DNA from: Aplectana chamaeleonis
Taxonomy: Eukaryota; Nematoda; Chromadorea; Rhabditida; Cosmocercidae
Length of the DNA: 64,000 nt
Assembly: GCA_029168955.1 (NCBI GenBank)
Contig: JAPDOI010000701.1
Span: forward strand, 242,652-306,651
Direction: 5' to 3'
Shown: positions 58,401 to 64,000 of the stretch, piece after piece
Position numbering within the stretch: the first letter of the stretch is position 1
Layout of the letters: the number at the start of each line of letters is the position of its first letter
Notes under the pieces: generated by a model
Databases searched by the model: none
The model's input: only the letters and a program-made list of their open reading frames with translations
Told to the model about the DNA's origin: nothing
Position numbers and translations under genes: made by a program

Positions 58401-60530
58401 GGAATACGCAATGGTGAGCGTTTTTTAATCGCTACTGTCCCCTTAGATATCCCTTCAAGTTTGTTTTGATTTGATTTTATGTACAACCGACGCGGAGTTC
58501 TTCGTCGGATGTGTGTATGAACAAGCACTCTATGCGGGCACTATCCTAGATGGGGGAGGGCACGCAAGACTCAAGAAAGAAATGAAATGAACCACGGAGG
58601 CTATCAATCAAAGCATTTCTATCGAGTATCCATGAAAACATTGACTGATAGCATTATCAGGCATCTTTTGTCAGAGTTTTCTTCATTTTCATCAAGGAAT
58701 CTTGGGTCCTCCCACGTCTAGGGTGCAGCGCGGAGTCTCTGTCTTTGTCAGAAAGCTCCTACCCCACGAACCATCGCACGTGAATCGTGTGTTTTGGGGG
58801 CGAGCTTATCCTCTGTTTCCGAGTGAAAATTATTTCCGTTCATCGCGTGCGTCTGCGCGTGTACGCTGCGTCTCCTTCTCCCAACACTTTCTCGCTGTAT
58901 TAGCTCCGCACAAGCGCGTGAGGGAACAGAGTAAATTTGATTCGGAACCAGAGCATGCATGAACATACACTGTTGCCTCCGCATCGACTGCAGAGGTTGG
59001 GCTGAAGATGGTGACCGAGCAGCAATATGAGTGAGTCTCAATTGGCATTGATGGATCAGCAGTTTCCAATATCCTCTTTTTCCTTTTTTCTCAAGGATTC
59101 GAATCGTTTTAGATTTTTTCATCGATCATCGTTGATCTTCATAGACCCAACTTTTCGATTTTGAATGGAAATCTTTGATCTTTACATAGCGGTATCTCCC
59201 TTTTCTTTCCATAATAATTAGCTTTCAGGTACATCAATGCAGCGACCAATTCGAAAAATGTACTCATCATGTTGGATATGTCGGGTTCAATGCTGGGACA
59301 ACGCTATGAGATCGCCAAGCAAACCACGGAGGCCATTCTTGAAACGCTCAGCCACAATGATTATTTCAACATCATGCCGGTAAGTCATTGCAGGCCATTC
59401 CGGCAGGTCATCCCTTTGAATGAGTCGTAGAGACTGCATCGGATATTGGGGTCGTCAAATGATTTTTAGCCGCCTTCAAATTTTAAGCCACGGATGGGAT
59501 ACACTGGTCGTTATAAATTCGAACATGAGTAAAACCTTTTCTAATCTTCCCGAATAGATTGGAACCCTCGGGTGGGCGAAATTCGTACATGCTCTGTCAA
59601 TGGGTGGCAAGATGCCTCCAAGGGAGCTGCACCATCTCATTCTGTGGGGCAAACATTTTCGGGTTATAGCGACGTTCGTTATAATCCGGGACCGGGATCA
59701 TTCCTCCTGTGACCAGCGACGGCGACACTACATCTTAGGCATATCGATTTTTGGTTGATATAGATGGTAAGCATTTACCCGCGTCGCTGGAAGTATGATC
59801 CCGGTCTTAGTCTCGAAGATGCATTTGCACGGAAAAGGGGAGGCGACACTCGCCCTACTCTCCCCGCTGTCGCCAAATCCGGAATTTCCCGCTACAAATT
59901 TAACGAGGAATTCCGTATTTGACTACAGCCTGTGTTGAACAGCTAATCTCAACGCGTGCTTATTACACTGAACGCGAAATTTTCGAAAATTCCCGAAAAT
60001 CAGACTCTTTCGACTTATACGGATTCTCAACTTTTGAATAATATTTCGATCAAGCCTAAAATATGAATTTCTCAAATTATCGACTTATTGGATAAATAGA
60101 AAATTAGTTATTTTATCGATTGGTCAACTTTTAGATTTATCTGGAATTTCAACTTTTTGAGTAGTTGTCTGAACCAATTTATTCGAAATCTACATTTCTC
60201 AGTCTGATGAAGATTCGATCTTTCGATTCGGCCCAACTACATAGACTACCCATTAGCAGAGTGGCTGCGAAAATTTCTTCGACCTCCCCAATATCGGAAG
60301 CAGCTCCAAGTCGCATGGCAGTTTTCATTCGTCATTCGCATTCCTCGCTCAATGAATGAAATTAGAAAGGCTGACAAAGGAAACTCGCCATGATATAAGC
60401 GTGTTTTTGTTAGAAAAAATTTACTCTACTTGTTGAGAGTTTCATATTTTCAGTTCTCGAAATCCCCTATTTCCTGGACGATTGTAATGGGAAAAATGGT
60501 TTGTTACAAGCAACGATGCGTAATAAAAAG
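40333..60530 (+). CDS. Voltage-gated calcium channel alpha2delta subunit (unc-36 / tag-180 type), partial gene model
   Basis: Alpha2delta subunits are extracellular, membrane-anchored partners of CaV alpha1 channels that promote channel surface expression and synaptic placement. Nine exons are visible: 40333-40414, 40469-40576, 54674-54846, 56752-56826, 56991-57085, 58155-58283, 58347-58413, 59229-59379 and 60454-60530. The first eight join in phase. The protein shows an N-terminal helical region ([33 protein letters not shown]), the pre-VWA segment [10 protein letters not shown], then [18 protein letters not shown] and [16 protein letters not shown]. The VWA domain follows with [20 protein letters not shown] (MIDAS D-x-S-x-S) and [12 protein letters not shown]. 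The signal-peptide exon, the rest of VWA, Cache and delta parts are not seen in the window. Nematodes have two paralogues, and I cannot say which this is. Confidence 0.86.
40469..40576 (+). CDS. alpha2delta exon 2 of visible set (36 codons)
   Basis: The acceptor is TTATTTCAG and the donor is TAT then GTAAGTT; phase 0 at both ends. It encodes [20 protein letters not shown] then [16 protein letters not shown]. The intron before it is only 54 bp, while the one after it is about 14.1 kb and full of repeats. Confidence 0.8.
41185..41521. mobile_element. 337-bp hAT-like MITE with CGGAA repeats
   Basis: The ends are CAAGGATGAGCG (left, decayed) and CGCTCATCCCTG (right). The flanks carry GTATGAAA and GTCTGAAA, 7 of 8 matching, as an 8-bp duplication. 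The interior is a low-complexity array of GGAAATGCGGTTTTCGGAAC and GCGAAACGCCTGAAAATGCG units, partly in tandem. It has the CAGGG...CCCTG ends of the hAT group seen at 14752 and 20561. Confidence 0.72.
41530..41750 (-). repeat. Dispersed repeat G, copy 1
   Basis: The reverse complement of about 41600-41745 matches 44255-44360, sharing TCTGGAGGCAATCTCGTCCG, GAGGGGCGGAGTC and AATACAGTGAGGA. The two copies are inverted relative to each other 2.5 kb apart. The short ORFs across them are not genes. Confidence 0.7.
44255..44440 (+). repeat. Dispersed repeat G, copy 2
   Basis: This is the plus-oriented partner of the copy at 41530-41750. It contains GCAATCTCGTCCGCGCCGAG and AGAGTGCCTCTTCTGGCG. Its class is unknown and there is no coding potential. 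Confidence 0.7.
45614..46195 (+). pseudogene. Degenerate reverse transcriptase fragment (YMDD type)
   Basis: A 75-codon frame ([20 protein letters not shown] ... [20 protein letters not shown]) resembles the fingers region preceding the GIPMG block of Penelope-like reverse transcriptases. After a stop and a frame change it continues [15 protein letters not shown], the catalytic box, then [20 protein letters not shown] with [15 protein letters not shown]. The GIPMG motif itself is lost and several stops interrupt it. It is A/T-richer than its surroundings, so an old insertion. I am unsure whether it is Penelope or a related reverse transcriptase group. Confidence 0.62.
46505..46930. mobile_element. 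426-bp TTCGAA-rich MITE with 8-bp TSD
   Basis: The ends are TATAGTTGTACA and TGTACAACTATA, exact inverses. Flanking ATACATAC occurs at 46497-46504 and 46931-46938, an exact 8-bp duplication. The interior is built from TTCGTTCGAAATTTTTTCG and its inverse repeated many times, so the whole element is self-complementary. The Phe/Asn/Lys-rich frames on both strands are artefacts. Confidence 0.82.
47421..48227 (-). mobile_element. Penelope-like element, inverted partial copy (3' end)
   Basis: This is the reverse complement of 48735-49480. It begins (minus sense) CTTACGAAGATAGATGTGG and carries [20 protein letters not shown] then [19 protein letters not shown]. Compared with the other copy, a 73-bp block encoding [16 protein letters not shown] is duplicated in tandem (48028-48100 and 48101-48172), and the frame is disrupted before the C-terminus. 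The 3' untranslated part is retained to about 47421. Confidence 0.82.
47532..47579 (-). ncRNA. Second hammerhead-like copy, core mutated
   Basis: This is the same stem I, stem II (GGTGC-TAT-GCACC), GAAA and AGCT on the minus strand. The first core box reads CTGGAGA, so the invariant A6 is G. That substitution should abolish cleavage. It lies in the inverted partial Penelope copy. Confidence 0.5.
48275..49125 (+). pseudogene. Penelope-like element: RT C-terminus, linker and GIY-YIG endonuclease
   Basis: 48275-48616 encodes the end of the reverse transcriptase region ([40 protein letters not shown]), with a stop near 48614. 48637-49125 continues with [20 protein letters not shown], the Cys-rich linker [14 protein letters not shown], then the GIY-YIG nuclease [31 protein letters not shown] and a C-terminus ending [10 protein letters not shown] and stop. 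The endonuclease frame is intact. The catalytic reverse transcriptase core is missing, so this is a 5'-truncated copy. It faces away from the partial copy at 47421-48227. Confidence 0.88.
49126..49480 (+). mobile_element. Penelope 3' untranslated / pLTR-like region
   Basis: It follows the endonuclease stop and is mirrored at 47421-47775. It includes the ribozyme-like core at 49311-49358 and ends near GAAACATTTAAATCCTGAAAT. In Penelope elements, partial copies in head-to-head orientation form such pLTR structures. Confidence 0.7.
49311..49358 (+). ncRNA. Candidate hammerhead ribozyme (Penelope-associated)
   Basis: The core reads CTGAAGA (49321-49327, fits CUGANGA), one extra A, stem II GGTGC-TAT-GCACC (49329-49341) and GAAA (49342-49345). 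The palindromic AGCT (49345-49348) would give a minimal stem III that closes between two molecules. Predicted cleavage is after 49349 (C-U-U). Stem I pairs TGG (read back from 49320) with ACC (49350-49352), then an A/A mismatch, then four more pairs. Minimal-stem-III hammerheads are established in Penelope-like elements. The extra A at position 10.1 and the lack of a fold calculation limit confidence. Confidence 0.6.
49500..49665. repeat. CCGCGGATCGTCC repeats, 21-bp period
   Basis: GCGCCGCGGATCGTCCTGCA+G occurs as two perfect 21-bp units (49581-49601 and 49602-49622) and a partial third. Inverted versions (GACGATCCGCGGCGC) lie at 49499-49513. It abuts the Penelope 3' end. A related block lies at 51170-51292. 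Confidence 0.8.
49675..50365. repeat. Inverted repeat with ~200-bp arms
   Basis: The left arm starts at CCCACCCCGATCGACTCATT and the right arm ends at the inverse AATGAGTCGATTGGGGGTGG. GGCCGTGGGACAGATTTTG and AGCATTCCATACTCC...CAATATCACAATTTTGCAGG also have inverse partners near 50325 and 50245. The spacer around 49900-50130 is A/T-rich. No coding frame is supported. Confidence 0.75.
50575..50995. repeat. Long imperfect hairpin, ~170-bp arms
   Basis: The left arm runs TATATCTACATGCACAC, GATGCCTCCGCAACAACTTC and GATTGTTTGGTTTC. The right arm carries the inverses GAAACCAAACAATC, GAAGTTGTTCCGACGGCATC and GTGCATGTAGATATA. The loop itself contains GGTCTGGTTTGATGCC and GGTATCAAACCAGAAC. A transcript across it would fold into a long double strand. 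Confidence 0.78.
51170..51292. repeat. CCGCGG-type GC-rich block
   Basis: GCCGCGGATCGGCCG, GCCGCGGATCAGCCG, GCCGCGGACCGTCCG and GCCGCGGACGGGCCG recur at irregular spacing. It is related to 49500-49665. The Pro/Ala/Asp-rich open frame here is an artefact. Confidence 0.7.
51360..51465. repeat. Direct repeat partner of 47265-47350
   Basis: GATGCGTGGAA(T/C), GAAAATTGAATT, TTGA(T/C)GGAA and AAATAAAATAATCATAG match the segment at 47285-47350 in the same orientation. The two copies bracket the Penelope pair, GC repeats and foldbacks, as if all sat inside or beside one older duplicated element. Confidence 0.6.
52783..53266. mobile_element. Chimeric TTAA MITE (family C left, family A right)
   Basis: The left end is TTAAAGGCGCAGTCCAAGCTC, as in the element at 43-521. 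After about 53000 (near ATTCCGACCAATAGCCCCG) the sequence is family A, ending TTGAACACTGCCTTTAA. TTAA occurs at both ends. The outer ends are therefore no longer inverse beyond AAAGGC. It shares its right TTAA (53263-53266) with the next element. Confidence 0.78.
53263..53754. mobile_element. TTAA-flanked MITE, family B
   Basis: It starts TTAAAGGCAGTGTTCACGAT (sharing TTAA with the chimera on its left) and ends ACGTGAACACTGCCTTTAA. The interior carries CATGTTCATACAACCGGACA and ACTAGTCCAGA. It matches 14952-15445 in inverse orientation. Confidence 0.85.
53793..54287. mobile_element. TTAA-flanked MITE, family A
   Basis: The ends are TTAAAGGCAGTGTTCACGAT and ATCGTGAACACTGCCTTTAA, exact inverses over 20 bp. 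The interior has GGAATGGGTAGTGGAGGGGC and CTCGAGATCGTGAGATGAGC. Only 38 bp separate it from the family B copy. The 122-codon frame across it is not a gene. Confidence 0.88.
54674..54846 (+). CDS. alpha2delta exon 3 of visible set
   Basis: The acceptor is CTACTTTCAG and the donor is GACGAG then GTTGGC, ending in phase 2. It encodes [20 protein letters not shown], then [20 protein letters not shown] and [17 protein letters not shown]. The F-x-x-x-SAK piece matches the FYNAK region of the family. AG joins T of the exon at 56752 to give Ser in frame. Confidence 0.78.
55389..55860. mobile_element. TTAA-flanked MITE, family E
   Basis: The ends are TTAAAGGCAGCAGACACGCTC and GAGCGTGTCTGCTGCCTTTAA, exact inverses over about 21 bp. 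Its right TTAA (55857-55860) is also the left TTAA of the next element. It lies in an alpha2delta intron. Confidence 0.88.
55857..56351. mobile_element. TTAA-flanked MITE, family A (middle of a three-element train)
   Basis: The left end is TTAAAGGCAGTGTTCACGAT and the right end is ATCGTGAACACTGCCTTCA, with the final target site mutated to TTCA. The interior is like 53793-54287. It abuts family E on the left and family F on the right without intervening DNA. Confidence 0.86.
56348..56729. mobile_element. TTAA-type MITE, family F
   Basis: The left end is AAAGGCAGCGTACGCACAGA and the right end is TCTGTGCGGACGCTGCCTTT, near-perfect inverses. The flanking sites read TTCA and TTGA, both decayed from TTAA. 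It ends only 22 bp before the acceptor-proximal exon at 56752, so its right end supplies most of the intron's 3' end. Confidence 0.8.
56752..56826 (+). CDS. alpha2delta exon 4 of visible set
   Basis: The acceptor is CGTGTATCAG and the donor is GATTT then GTGAATG, phase 2 in and phase 2 out. It encodes [20 protein letters not shown] then FRTD. It links exons 3 and 5 in frame. The acidic stretch fits the variable region before the VWA-proximal segment. Confidence 0.72.
56991..57085 (+). CDS. alpha2delta exon 5 of visible set (31 codons)
   Basis: The acceptor is TTTCACTCAG and the donor is CGAA then GTTCGT, ending in phase 1. It encodes [20 protein letters not shown] then [11 protein letters not shown]. 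The V-H-I-P-T-x-x-Y-x block is a family signature just upstream of the WSxxLDxxF segment. Confidence 0.85.
57136..57378. repeat. Foldback repeat in alpha2delta intron
   Basis: ACATTTAAATTCAAACCGCGG and CAGCGGCTGTTTGAATTTAAATGT pair (inverse), and the outer arms (CGAAGGTATAGTTAATAGG and CCTAACCTACATGTTC...GATACCTTC) pair more loosely. The inner CAGCCGCTGGTG and CACCAGCGGCTG also pair. It adjoins the element at 57371. Confidence 0.72.
57371..57835. mobile_element. 465-bp TIR element with AAGCCATGTTTTGACT ends
   Basis: AAGCCATGTTTTGACT and its exact inverse AGTCAAAACATGGCTT form 16-bp perfect TIRs. The interior carries repeated CAGCGAT/ATCGCTG words and hairpins (TCGCTCCATCGCTTCC against GCAGCGATGGAGCGA). 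I see no clear target duplication and no transposase. Confidence 0.75.
58155..58283 (+). CDS. alpha2delta exon 6 of visible set (42 codons)
   Basis: The acceptor is GTGCCTTTTAG and the donor is CCAG then GTTGCC, phase 1 in and out. It encodes [40 protein letters not shown] and FP. It matches the family's WxxxLDxxFxxN...PxLxWQxFxSxTGxxRxxP region. Confidence 0.88.
58347..58413 (+). CDS. alpha2delta exon 7 of visible set
   Basis: The acceptor is TATTTTACAG and the donor is CAATG then GTGAGCG. It encodes [20 protein letters not shown] then TQ, and joins the next exon to form TQW. The P-A-x-x-W...D-L-[FY]-D-x-R-x-x-x-W pattern is a clear alpha2delta signature. Confidence 0.9.
58414..59228 (+). 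other. alpha2delta intron containing a dispersed repeat
   Basis: 58700-58930 (GTGCAGCGCGGAGTCTCTG, TTCATCGCGTGCGTCTGCGC and CTTCTCCCAACACTTTCTC) is related to 12090-12200. No exon is seen in it, and the minus-strand frames there are repeat artefacts. Confidence 0.6.
59229..59379 (+). CDS. alpha2delta exon 8 of visible set: start of VWA domain with MIDAS
   Basis: The acceptor is GCTTTCAG and the donor is CCG then GTAAGTC, ending in phase 0. It encodes [40 protein letters not shown] and [15 protein letters not shown] is the metal-ion-dependent adhesion site (D-x-S-x-S), which binds divalent cation and is required for channel trafficking in this family. Confidence 0.92.
59380..60453 (+). other. 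alpha2delta intron with a small hairpin MITE
   Basis: 59690-59725 (GACCGGGATCATTCC...CCAGCGACG) is inversely repeated at 59780-59808 (CGTCGCTGG...ATGATCCCGGTC), a hairpin element of about 120 bp. The rest is A/T-rich. A small extra exon may hide here, because the next exon is out of phase. Confidence 0.55.
60454..60530 (+). CDS. alpha2delta exon 9 of visible set, apparent frameshift
   Basis: The acceptor is TATTTTCAG and the donor is AAAAAG then GTAACGC. The family-like frame reads [18 protein letters not shown] then RNKK, but phase 0 from exon 8 gives FSKSP and the wrong frame. FSK itself is what the family has here, so both halves look genuine and a one-base loss (or two-base gain) lies near 60463-60468. 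Either the assembly is wrong, or the gene is broken, or a small exon changes the phase. Confidence 0.7.
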
Positions 60531-61317
60531 GTAACGCAAGCTCGTTTTCATAATAGAGTTATGTATACTGTAGTACATATGGGATTCAAACAGAAGACAA
60601 GTTATAGTGTAGTATAAACAAAGTTGCACATCTACGTATCAATGAGAAGCGGTTGGTTGAAAATCGCTTTGAAGGAACGTCTTTCCAGCACAACTGCTCT
60701 CGCTCAAAGGCAGTGATCACGATGAAAAACGGTGCACAGAAAACCAAACAATTTTGCTAAGTTCGAAAATAACTGAGAGACTGTGAAGGTCGCGCAGTGA
60801 AAAATGCGCTAGAACTAAACCTAGGCCGGGATCTTGCTCCCGACAGAGACCGTGCAGAAGTGTTCCTTTTCCGATTCCGTTTCCGTATTTCTGGGACTTT
60901 TTGAGCTGTTCCGTTCCGTTTCCGGTTTTTTTGGCCCGGAAAACGGAAGAAAACAGAAGTAGGTAGAGTGTAAGCTATATGTGAACGCAAGCGGGCACCT
61001 ACAGGTTGCGGACCCTTATCGACACATAGGGCGATCTCAGCGCGGGCTTGAGCTTACCGACTGACTACAGAAGGTAACCTCTGTTCCAATATAGTTCGCC
61101 TATGGGGAGCCCAGAGGCAGAAATCTTTTCTTTTTGCCAGCGCATTCCAATCCAAGACTGCGCGCAGAGACGCAGAACATAGGTTTCTGGCTCTTTGGGC
61201 TCTTCATCGGCAAGCTCAATTCGAACAGCGCATGATTTTCCAGGACTGATTTTTTTATAACTGAAGCGCGAGAATCATAAATCGTTGAGCGCATCTTGGG
61301 AGAGGAAAAGTTCATAC
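60531..61317. other. No exon recognised; single MITE end at 60703
   Basis: CAAAGGCAGTGATCACGATG at about 60705 is a lone family A/B-type left terminus. 60860-60950 is a CCGTTTCCG-rich low-complexity patch. The rest of the VWA exons are expected downstream but I could not find them. Confidence 0.5.
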
Positions 61318-61811
61318 TTGAAGGCAGTGTTCACGATGAAAAATATGTTTCAGTTTCCACTAGGAATGGGTAGTGGTGGGGCACACTGTAACGTTTACGT
61401 CGAAAGAACGCATGAAAACGAGCCAAGAAGAGTTTCAAAAGAGCCCGAAGTTTCCCCTTCTAGCGCAAGGCAAACCCCGAAAGCGCAATGCCTGCCCTCC
61501 GACGTGAACAAATGAAAACTCGAGATCGTGAGATGAGCGATGGTTTCCAATCAATAGCCCCGTTCTTCCCTTCATTTCTCAACTTCTCTCTTTACTCCAG
61601 GTTAGCTGGCATACATCGCCTGCAAAATACGAAAATTTTAAGCCTCGGACAACTCGTCCACCATGCTTCCCTAGCTCAATTTTCGAGGGACCATAACTCC
61701 GTTCCCAGAAGGTCGTGTACGATTTCAGAGACATCGTTCGAATCAGCTTGGGACTGTTCTCAAGATGGCTAAAAACAGAAAAACGAATTCTATCGTGGGC
61801 ACTGCCTTTAA
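61318..61811. mobile_element. TTAA-type MITE, family A
   Basis: It begins TTGAAGGCAGTGTTCACGAT (target mutated to TTGA) and ends ATCGTGGGCACTGCCTTTAA. The interior has GGAATGGGTAGTGGTGGGGC and AACTCGAGATCGTGAGATGA, aligned with 53793-54287 in the same orientation. Confidence 0.87.
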
Positions 61812-64000
61812 ACGCTCGTGGGGTTGCACTTTAGCACAATAGGAATAGCGCTCCATTGCCGACATCTAGTTCAACAACCTTAGTTGTCAGCAGCATGTGT
61901 TGCCAGCGTGGAGTGGGTTTTGCCCTCTCCTCATTTCCCGCTCTGCTGCAATTTGTAGCACCTATTGCTAACGACGAGGGGCTAAATTCGATGTTGGCCT
62001 AGAGCGAAACCCGCACTACCAGCAGCATCTACTGCTAGCAGCAGCATGTTAAGCGAATCCAGAGAGGTTTTGGTCTATCATCCCCTCTACGGTAGTTACT
62101 ACTTGGGTACGATCCCATTCACGGCATTCAGCAAGGAGGGCAACCTTGCCAATATCCGCATCAGTGGGGCTCTTTTCGAGATCAGCAAGGGGGACGATTT
62201 TCTCAGCACCCAAATCTGATGTCCGCGAAGTGACTCTAGAGCGCCATCTGGGACCGACTTCGAATGGGCCAACTGCCCTCTCAGCATATTGGGCGCCCTA
62301 TAGCGCCTTTTTAACGCCCCACCGTCGTAGAACAAGGTTCTATCATTTTCATTCATACTAGAGAAATCTGTGGAGAGATGAACTCGACAAACAAAGAATC
62401 ACACAGCGAGGAGCTGCTCGACCAGACTTATTTGCAGCACAATAGGGAAGCAGCAGCAGCACGTCCTCCTACTATGCCGCGAGATCTCTTTGTACTCAAT
62501 TTCAGCTTGCTGTTTCAAAAGCGCACGACCCCCACGAAAGCGTGCGAGCGAGTAGATTGAAATCACAGATTATCAAAGGACGCTTGCATCATTATTTTCA
62601 CTACTTCTCCATCGCTTCCTAATAACTGCAGCACTTTTTGATGCGGTTTTTCTCCGAAACTTTCAAGTCAGAGGTGCGGAGCGGTTGGATTATTGCAGAA
62701 ATTATGTTGTTGGAAAATGTGTTTTAGAGTGTAACCGGAAAGATCTGCTGTACTCATATTGAAAAAATTTTTTAAACCACATTTATCCAAAATCTAGAAA
62801 CTGTCCACCCTCATTAAAAACTCGTGAGGAAAAATCATCGTAATGTCATGGAATATCACGAGGTATTGATAAACCTATATCGACGAACATAGCTATCGTT
62901 TGACCTTTTATCAGTTGTCTCCAAAAGCCAATTCGATTACTGAATCCCTTCAGTGAAAAATTCTCCACCAGATCGCTACTTGGTTTACCGATGGAGGGAG
63001 TAGGGTGCACAAAGTTTGAGGGATTAATAGCGCTGATAAGTTCCAGATTATTGATAGGGCATTTGGACCCAGATAAGTAAGACCTGTTGGACCGGGACGG
63101 CGCTCAAAGACCTTCCCGAGGTGGATAGAGAGGAGCATGGCAGAAAGCAAACTGGGCGTTCAGAGCAAATATGGCTCTCCTGGGCCTATGCGGAGTTCCT
63201 CGGTCGGATCGCGGGCAGCACTAAAGTAGATGTCTCTACGCCGGCTTCCTCCTTAGAGAACTGATAGCGGCCGTATAGCGAGATTGGGCTGTTCGGCCCG
63301 CCACGCGCCAAAGCGATTCCATCAGTGTTACTGTCTGGGCAGTTGGTAAAAGTGTTCGCCGGAGATTTATCGACCGGAAGGCGTGAGTCCTAGCTTTTTT
63401 TTCCGCTTTTTCGTGAACTTGTTACATCGACATGCTCCTGCTCCTAACGAGAATGAGCCGCAAAACTTGCTGCTATTTGATATTTAATTTCACCCTTTTT
63501 GAGTAATTTCTTATTTCGTCACCCTAGTCATCATCATCGTTTTTTATTCCGTTCTGAAAAATCGAAGAAAAACAACAAAAATCCAAATTATTAGCCATGT
63601 CATCGACAGCCATAGAAGCACCTTGTCAAATGTTGGGAGAAAATATACAAGTCTCGCTCTATTGAGTGATTCCGTGCATATTTTGATCTAGTGCAAATAT
63701 CGTGGGTTCAATCGATCTATCAATTTTCGCGGTTTTAGCTTTGCCTGCTAAAAAGTAGTAGGCGCTCAGTCGCAACCCTGAATTTTCCATCAAATTTCAG
63801 TTTTAATTTCGAAACCGCCAAGTTTGGCTGAAAACCCAAATAAAGCGTTGGATAGCAGAGGATTTGCACTTTCGACAAGTTTTTTCCTTATCACAAGGAA
63901 ATTCCGGTCCCGCAGTTGAAACGCGCTGTTGCAGCACGTAATGCGATGAAATCATTAAGCGGGGACGAAGGTTAATCGTGCCGGGACTTCGTGGTCCCAC
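61812..64000. other. Unassigned DNA to the window end
   Basis: 61990-62055 has CAGCAGCAT repeats (ACCAGCAGCATCTACTGCTA). 62100-62360 contains a pair of opposing open frames without a domain. I could not identify further alpha2delta exons here, so the gene either has another large intron or continues beyond the window. Confidence 0.45.

Overview
The window is eukaryotic and almost certainly from a nematode, most likely a strongylid such as a hookworm. That is an inference. It rests on short exons with TTTCAG-type acceptors and GTAAGT-type donors, an alpha2delta calcium-channel subunit gene, and RTE, CR1-like, Penelope and mariner remnants. The RTE protein looks to me like hookworm RTE copies. 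Host coding DNA is a small fraction; most of the rest is layered transposon debris and inverted-repeat elements.

Layout. 43-521 is a TTAA-flanked MITE, followed by a long (TG)n tract. 1627-2179 is a second TTAA MITE. 3712-5675 (minus) is the 3' part of a multi-exon host gene whose splice phases mostly agree but whose family I do not recognise. About 6180-6575 (plus) is the C-terminal tail of a dead non-LTR element. 7.3-14.1 kb holds foldback repeats, a 190-bp element with an 8-bp target-site duplication (TSD), GC-rich repeats, a purine/pyrimidine-alternating tract and three identical palindromes. These lead into a mariner transposase half (14093-14545), a 65-bp micro-element with exact 8-bp TSDs (14752-14816) and a TTAA MITE (14952-15445). 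20561-29319 is a single 8.76-kb insertion with hAT-type termini and a perfect 8-bp TSD. It carries a CR1-like LINE (about 21.1-25.27 kb) and a nearly complete RTE (about 25.8-29.07 kb).

From 29.3 to 37.8 kb I see only repeats and unassigned DNA. 37887-38350 (minus) holds two candidate exons of an unknown gene. From 40333 to at least 60530 (plus) lies one alpha2delta gene: nine exons are visible and eight of them join in phase. The reconstructed protein runs from the N-terminal region into the VWA domain, including the DMSGSM MIDAS motif. Its 14-kb intron (40577-54673) contains hAT-like MITEs, a degenerate reverse transcriptase, an inverted Penelope-like pair with a hammerhead-ribozyme-like core, GC-rich 21-bp repeats, long hairpins and TTAA MITE clusters. 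The other introns hold further MITEs.

The strongest observations are: (1) a hammerhead-like fold 3' of the Penelope GIY-YIG ORF, with a second copy mutated at an essential core base; (2) the hAT-type insertion carrying two LINEs, with its TSD intact; (3) MITE trains in which neighbouring elements share one TTAA junction, one member being a chimera of two families; and (4) an apparent frameshift in the alpha2delta exon at 60454-60530. No operon, CRISPR array or bacterial feature is present.
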